A stretch of DNA of 64,000 bases from Pomacea canaliculata. Taxonomy: Eukaryota > Mollusca > Gastropoda > Architaenioglossa > Ampullariidae. Position 1 is the first letter of the stretch. The number at the start of each line of letters is the position of its first letter. The notes below the pieces were generated by a model that was not told the origin of the DNA, searched no databases, and saw nothing but the letters and a program-made list of their open reading frames with translations. This document shows, piece by piece, positions 59,601 through 64,000 of the stretch. The stretch is taken from the NCBI RefSeq assembly GCF_003073045.1, contig NC_037599.1, positions 20,154,555 to 20,218,554 on the forward strand. Direction: 5' to 3'. A program made the position numbers and the translations under genes.

Positions 59601-60460
59601 TATTCACATTGTATATAATAGTGAAGCGTGCTGTAGTTTCTTTAGGTTTTAAAGTGAAATTTTCAAAGAGTAATTTCAAAAATCAATATTTCGACTTATC
59701 TATGTTTAAATATAGCAAGACTCGACGTTGAGCAGACTCCACGTTGAAGCGAGGTATGCTCGTGCATAGAAACGGTGGATCTTCTAGTGTTGCTGAATGG
59801 ATTAGCAGACATTTTCGTGGTATTTTTTTTTTAATCAAAACCAATAATAAAGCGTGAGTTGTATGTGTTTAGCTTTTTCATGTTATTTTTATTTAAATTT
59901 GACGTGTAGTTACTCTTGAGTAGACGATCAAACACATATCAACCGAAAATAGTACACTATCCACATCTCTTTGCAAGCTGTAATAATTTGAACCTGAAAG
60001 TTTCATTTGTTTCTCAACTGTTAAATTTAATTTTGTAGTATTTTTTTCCTGTAAGGTTCAGTACATTTATGTTTGTAGTTTAAATGTGTGAGTGGACGGG
60101 AATGGAATGCTTACCTATGGAGTATCTGTGTTACTGACCTATAAACAGATTCTTTCAGATACAGTTTCAATTCCATTTCAAACCATTGAACTTCATAAAA
60201 ATGTATTCACAGCTGAATAGCCGAAATAATGAAGTATGTGAAAACACACCTTTCTTTTTCCGAGGTTTGACGGCTTCTGATAGAGAAGGCCCGATCAATT
60301 CTTCTTCCTCACATTTTTCTGAAGCTGAATGCTCCTTGAGTTTTTCCCTTTTGGCTGATGGAGCATCGACAGATGTATCGCTGCTACTTTCTTCGCTACT
60401 TGTTGAGGATTCTGACGATGATCGTTTGCTACTGCGTTCACGTTTGCGATTCTCCGCCAT
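50650..60460 (-). CDS. PPWD1: Peptidylprolyl isomerase domain and WD repeat protein 1
   Basis: Sixteen exons, from the start: 60460-60250, 58871-58769, 58381-58277, 58019-57924, 57527-57440, 56483-56378, 56218-56075, 55368-55294, 54959-54785, 54533-54480, 53997-53757, 53213-53147, 52605-52523, 52350-52238, 51351-51200 and 50793-50650. The start is [16 protein letters not shown], a Ser/Lys-rich head, followed by WD repeats ([48 protein letters not shown]) and a C-terminal cyclophilin domain. Cyclophilin active-site residues remain: Arg/Phe/Gln in [13 protein letters not shown], Gln/Phe in GSQFFVT and Trp/His in PWLDNKH. The length (about 651 aa) is close to human PPWD1. The family associates with the spliceosome and isomerises prolyl bonds. 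The exon lengths sum to one base too many; the conflict lies between exons 3 and 4 (see findings). Confidence 0.95.
57109..57286. mobile_element. hAT-like MITE in a PPWD1 intron
   Basis: The left end CAGTTCTCAACCGGTGGTAC and the right end AAAAGGTTGAGAATTTCTG are inverted repeats of the CAG.TCTCAACC type found in hAT non-autonomous elements. The 178-bp interior has no ORF. The 8-bp target duplication is not clear. It lies in the intron between exons 5 and 6. Confidence 0.6.
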
Positions 60461-60551
60461 TTTCAAGCACTCACGATCAGTAAGCAAAGAGAGTAGTCTC
60501 CTCCTGGTACTTTACACGTCATATACACAAAAATAATCACTCGGAAGCAAC

Positions 60552-60623
60552 GGCTCGTTGGTCTAGGGGTATGATTCTCGCTTAGGGTGCGAGAGGTCCC
60601 GGGTTCAAATCCCGGACGAGCCC
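60552..60623 (+). tRNA. tRNA-Pro (AGG)
   Basis: It folds as a full cloverleaf: acceptor GGCTCGT/ACGAGCC with discriminator C at 60623, anticodon stem CTCGC/GCGAG, loop TTAGGGT with anticodon AGG at 60584-60586, and T arm around GTTCAAAT. The internal A box (TGGTCTAGGGGTATG) and B box (GGTTCAAATCC) are intact. There is no intron, and CCA is not encoded, as usual in eukaryotes. It is divergent from PPWD1, whose ATG lies 92 bp upstream on the other strand. Confidence 0.97.
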
Positions 60624-60627
60624 GATA

Positions 60628-60635
60628 TTTTTTTT
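60628..60635 (+). terminator. Pol III terminator of tRNA-Pro
   Basis: A T8 run begins 5 bp after the mature tRNA 3' end, the normal RNA polymerase III stop. Confidence 0.9.
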
Positions 60636-60639
60636 CTGT

Positions 60640-61960
60640 TAAATTGAAGATGGCTTTGACTTTTTAAATATTCTAACTAAGATTATTGTTACCTGTAATC
60701 ACCTCAATGTACTTTTTCCATATGTTTGCACATAAAGAAGACTGGCTCAAGTGGTGAGCCTTGTCAGCTGCTGCATCTTCTAGATGCTTGAAACCCTACA
60801 AAACCATCATACCTCCATTTCAATTTGTATAAGGCCAATCTGCAATCTATGCTTTGCAGACGAAGTATGGTTCTGTTAGCAGGAACTAGCAAAGAACAGC
60901 ACGACCTTACCAACAAACTGACAGACAGTTCAAGCACTTATGGATATAATTTGAATGGCTGGGTTCATACATTTGCCTTGAAAAAGTTTCTAGGGGTACC
61001 TTTGAAAACATCAAATATATGTTGTGGGTGGCATTCTTTATTTATTGTTATATAAGATATAGGCTTCTTAGAAAGGGTTACACAATGTTATATAACAATC
61101 ATGTACACAGAGAGATCACCTGAGTTAACAACATCATATATAGTGGTTTTGTACAAATATGGTTTTGGCTTTGTATGGTAGTGCTAAGAGTGTAGGTAGT
61201 GCTAATGTTTTTCTGAAAGAATTTAAACAAAGATTGATATATTGTTACAAGAAAGAATGAAGTGAGAGGCTATAATAACTAGTAGTGACCTCCTTTATTC
61301 TGATTGCTGTTTTAAAAGCAGTCTCTCCTATTAGCAGAATCTAAATCATATGAATCGCATGCACCTAAAGTGCCATCATTTAAGGTATATACAGACTCCA
61401 ACATTAGGCAAAATTGTCCCTTCTGTAAAAACATCAAAGAAACTGATCGAATTACAGTTTTTTACGTGTTGTCTACAATATACTAGATTACAGGAAAAAT
61501 TCATCCCTCCCAAATTTTAGCACTACCTATACTTTTCCCATTTTTTAATACTCATGTCAAATAACCATATAATGTAGTATTACAAGTTGTCTAGAACGTT
61601 TTATATATACAAGACAATGAATTTGAGAAACTCAATGGCCTACACTGAAAAAATTAGCAGTCAAGTCTTGCATTTGCCCCACCAACCAGTATAATTTGTT
61701 GTTCTTCGTGTGAAGATACTACAGGGTGTATAATTTTATGATTTGAATTCTCTTAAACATAACTTTTGCCTTGTACTTAAATTCAGAAATGTCTATTATT
61801 TGTAACTTCATAGTTGTACATGATTATGTTGCTTGCAGACATTTAAACAACACACTATAGTATTAAAAAAATTACAAGAGTGTAATGAGATATCTGGGAA
61901 TAAGGCTATACATGTATATGGCTTAGGTGCTGCACCTCGCTCCCTACACGAGCTGAACGC
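60640..61960. other. Spacer without recognised features
   Basis: AT-rich sequence with no exons, RNA genes or clear repeats that I can support. Confidence 0.5.
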
Positions 61961-62163
61961 ACACGAAGGACGATTCTCGCGTTGCAGTGTACCGAACTTT
62001 GCAAGGTTTGCATGCCTTGCAAGCTTTGCACACGGCTCGCGGGAGTAGGGGAGAGGATTTTGAAGCAAGGACGTGGTTCTATGCATGACCTACCTTGCCT
62101 GGGCTGTAGCCAATCGCAAGGCTTGAACAGAGCAGACTTCTTTTTTACCTCCAAATTGTGAGA
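61961..62163 (+). promoter_or_regulatory. GC-richer promoter-like patch before the MADF gene
   Basis: A CCAAT box (AGCCAATCGC, 62110-62114) lies about 50 bp before the ATG. Upstream is a hairpin-forming inverted repeat, TGCAAGG...CCTTGCA (62000-62021), and related words GCACACGAAGG and GCACACGGCTCGCGG. The patch stands out from AT-rich flanks. It may be the promoter of the MADF gene and may include the end of a Harbinger-type transposon. Confidence 0.35.
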
Positions 62164-62853
62164 ATGGCGGCTTTAGCTAATTGGTCTGTGGAGAGATGCT
62201 TGATGTTGATTTCTCTGTGGGAGAAATACCCGTGGATGTATGATCCAGCTCATCCTGATTATCTGGACCGGAATAAGACCAAGAATGCCTTAACAGAAAT
62301 TGCTCATGCTCTGGGCGATGATTTAACAGGTAACAATTTTCTTATTTTTTAATTCGATGTGTGTGTGTGTGTGCTGTTAATAGTGATTCTGTGTGATTAA
62401 AACAAATTCAAGAAAGTATGCACCGAGATGTGTGCTGCTGATACTATAATGATGGCTGGTATGATGATATGTCATACGAGAAATTCTGAGAACTTTAATT
62501 ACCACAAAAATATATATTAAAAATAATCTCTCAATTGTTTCATTGCGAAAAACATTCTACGTAGCATTAAATTAGCAGCTTTCATAATCTTTATGGATAT
62601 GTTTTTGTAGCTCTTTTTTATTAAATATGATTTAGGATATTAAAGTCTGCTGTTTTCCTGTTTTTCAGAAAACGATGTGAGGCTGAAAATGCGCTCACTT
62701 AGAACGTCTCTTCTGCAACAGATAGTATCATATAATTCCCGATATAAAAGCGGTGCGAACGAAAATGATGTGGCAGAGCCAGCATGGATCTATTGGAAAG
62801 AGCTCTGTTTTTTGAGACCTTTTATAAAAACACGAAAAGGTCCAGATAACTTG
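62164..62853 (+). CDS. MADF-domain protein, 5' part (possibly PIF/Harbinger-derived)
   Basis: Exon 1 (62164-62329) starts at ATGGCGGCT and ends ACAG|GTAACA in phase 1. Exon 2 (62669-62853) follows TTTTTCAG and ends TTG|GTAAGT in phase 0; the gene continues past this donor. The 117 residues form one MADF domain: the N-terminal helix (WSVERCLMLISLWEKYPWMY), NRNKT-type turn (LDRNKTKNALTEIAHAL), the helix VRLKMRSLRTSLLQQIV and the closing WIYWKELCFLRPFI. MADF domains are Myb/SANT-like DNA-binding modules found in host transcription factors and as the second protein of PIF/Harbinger transposons. A Harbinger nuclease remnant faces it 1 kb away, which favours a transposon origin. No further exon could be identified before the window ends. 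Confidence 0.8.
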
Positions 62854-63856
62854 GTAAGTGCTTTGAGCTAATTGATAATATCTATATGTTAAAACTTGTA
62901 ACAGCCTTTGTGTGATGGTTTTCATTTGTTTTCAGACTATTTTTGTCAAAGCTGCAATATTTCAGCACTATTTATTTAGTTTTCACATTGTTTTATATGA
63001 TTTTCTAAAAACATGAAGGTATCAGTACAGCTTTTTAAGTGCTTTTAGATATCTAATTATCAATATCCTTTGTATGTAATGGGATGATTCTTTGTTGACA
63101 GATGCTTTTATCATGCTGTAGTATCTTATTAGTTAAATATATTTTTATTTAAATACTAAAAATTCACACTCACATAACCTGATAGTGACCAAATACAATG
63201 CGGTCTTGCCATGGCACAGTGCCCTCCTTGTTCACATAATTTTTCACCTCCTCACACATGTCTGGCATTATTTAAAGACCTGTTGACTAGAGTATGGCTA
63301 AGGTATAGTAACTGATGTGCATTCTGGCGCCAGTCTCCTTCAGTTATGTGTCTCGGTTTCTTCCCTGTCAGTGAAACAGGGTGGCATAAACACTGGGTTC
63401 ACTTCAGATCACAAAAAGTTGTGGAGTGCTTTACATGCAAGAGTGTTGTGGCTTGTTCTGGGCTATGGACTTTAAACTTGCAGCCAAAATGCTAAACACA
63501 TTCTCTACAATTCTACAAATTCTTGATAATAATCACCCATTCTTTGTCATCTCCTCAGCATCATGCAGATTTTGGATGACCCTTTTGAATGGGACTGGTT
63601 TAAGCAGATATCATTTTAGGGGTAAGGCATCATTCTCTACAATAAAGTATAGGGTAGACATTATATGGCCTGGCAGAGGAACCAGCGCTGGAATATTAAG
63701 TGTAGTATTAAGAGTACTGTCTCTGAGAACACATGACCTGTCCTACCTTTTGCTCCAACATCAAAATACAAAAATCTGTATTTTGCATCCACGTGCCAGA
63801 AGAATTATATTATCACATTTTAAGTAATTAAAATGTGTTGACCCTCCAAGAGACTA

Positions 63857-63970
63857 AATGGGTACATGCTTGCCCTCCATGGCTGCAATACAGTTTGGCA
63901 GATTCCACTGCTGTGCAGATTCTTGTGAAATTTTTTATCATTCTGCCTCAGTTCTTGGAACCTGCAACAA
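63857..63970 (-). pseudogene. PIF/Harbinger DDE nuclease remnant
   Basis: On the minus strand the frame reads QQWNLPNCIAAMEGKHVPI (63857-63913), matching the W-N-F-P-N-C-x-G-A-x-D-G-K-H block of Harbinger/HARBI1 nucleases. The block's catalytic Asp is replaced by Glu. Just upstream in the same frame, VPRTEAE is followed by two consecutive stop codons, and another stop follows the block, so it cannot be a working enzyme. An acceptor-like TTGTTGCAG precedes it. It is convergent with the MADF gene, the gene arrangement of many PIF/Harbinger elements. Confidence 0.75.
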
Positions 63971-64000
63971 CAAAACATCCAATTTTAGCATTCATATATA

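Noticed and set aside
63426..63827. 133-codon ORF on + after the MADF exons
   Set aside because: It shows no family motif and its start lies in ordinary AT-rich sequence. I could not link it in phase to the MADF exon ending at 62853.

Overview
The window is animal nuclear DNA: genes are split into many short exons with GT/AG introns, the introns hold transposon remnants, and there is a cytosolic-type tRNA gene. The protein families, single-copy KANK, PIF/Harbinger MADF gene and tRNA-headed SINEs fit an invertebrate, most likely a lophotrochozoan such as a mollusc. The species is an inference, not something read from the sequence.

Layout. (1) About 0.2-5.1 kb, + strand: the 3' half of REXO1, a DEDDh 3'-5' RNA exonuclease, with all catalytic motifs and the stop codon. 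(2) About 5.1-26.1 kb: mostly non-coding and more GC-rich in its second part. Three small open exons at 7.67, 13.06 and 14.3 kb have splice phases that chain together and join the first large KANK exon. A cluster of CACGTG and TGACGTCA sites lies at 21.3-23.9 kb. (3) 26.1-45.1 kb, + strand: a complete KANK gene (KN motif, coiled coil, low-complexity middle, ankyrin repeats) of about 1840 codons in its short form. (4) 45.1-50.4 kb: KANK 3' region and spacer with a 685-bp MITE and a tRNA-derived SINE. (5) 50.65-60.46 kb, - strand: a 16-exon PPWD1 gene (WD40 plus cyclophilin, spliceosome-associated). The sequence as given has a 1-nt phase conflict between exons 3 and 4. (6) 60.55 kb, + strand: tRNA-Pro(AGG), divergent from PPWD1 with under 100 bp between them. 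(7) 62.2-64 kb: a MADF-domain gene on + and, facing it on -, a stop-riddled PIF/Harbinger nuclease remnant. Together they look like a degraded Harbinger element.

The genes have no operon-like relationship. REXO1 and PPWD1 act in RNA metabolism, and KANK links talin-bearing adhesions to cortical microtubule complexes. The least explained feature is a possible long KANK isoform with about 214 extra N-terminal residues, including a CxxC-x6-CxxC motif, encoded by far-upstream exons. All exon calls rest on reading frames, splice signals and recalled family motifs; no transcript evidence or database search was available.
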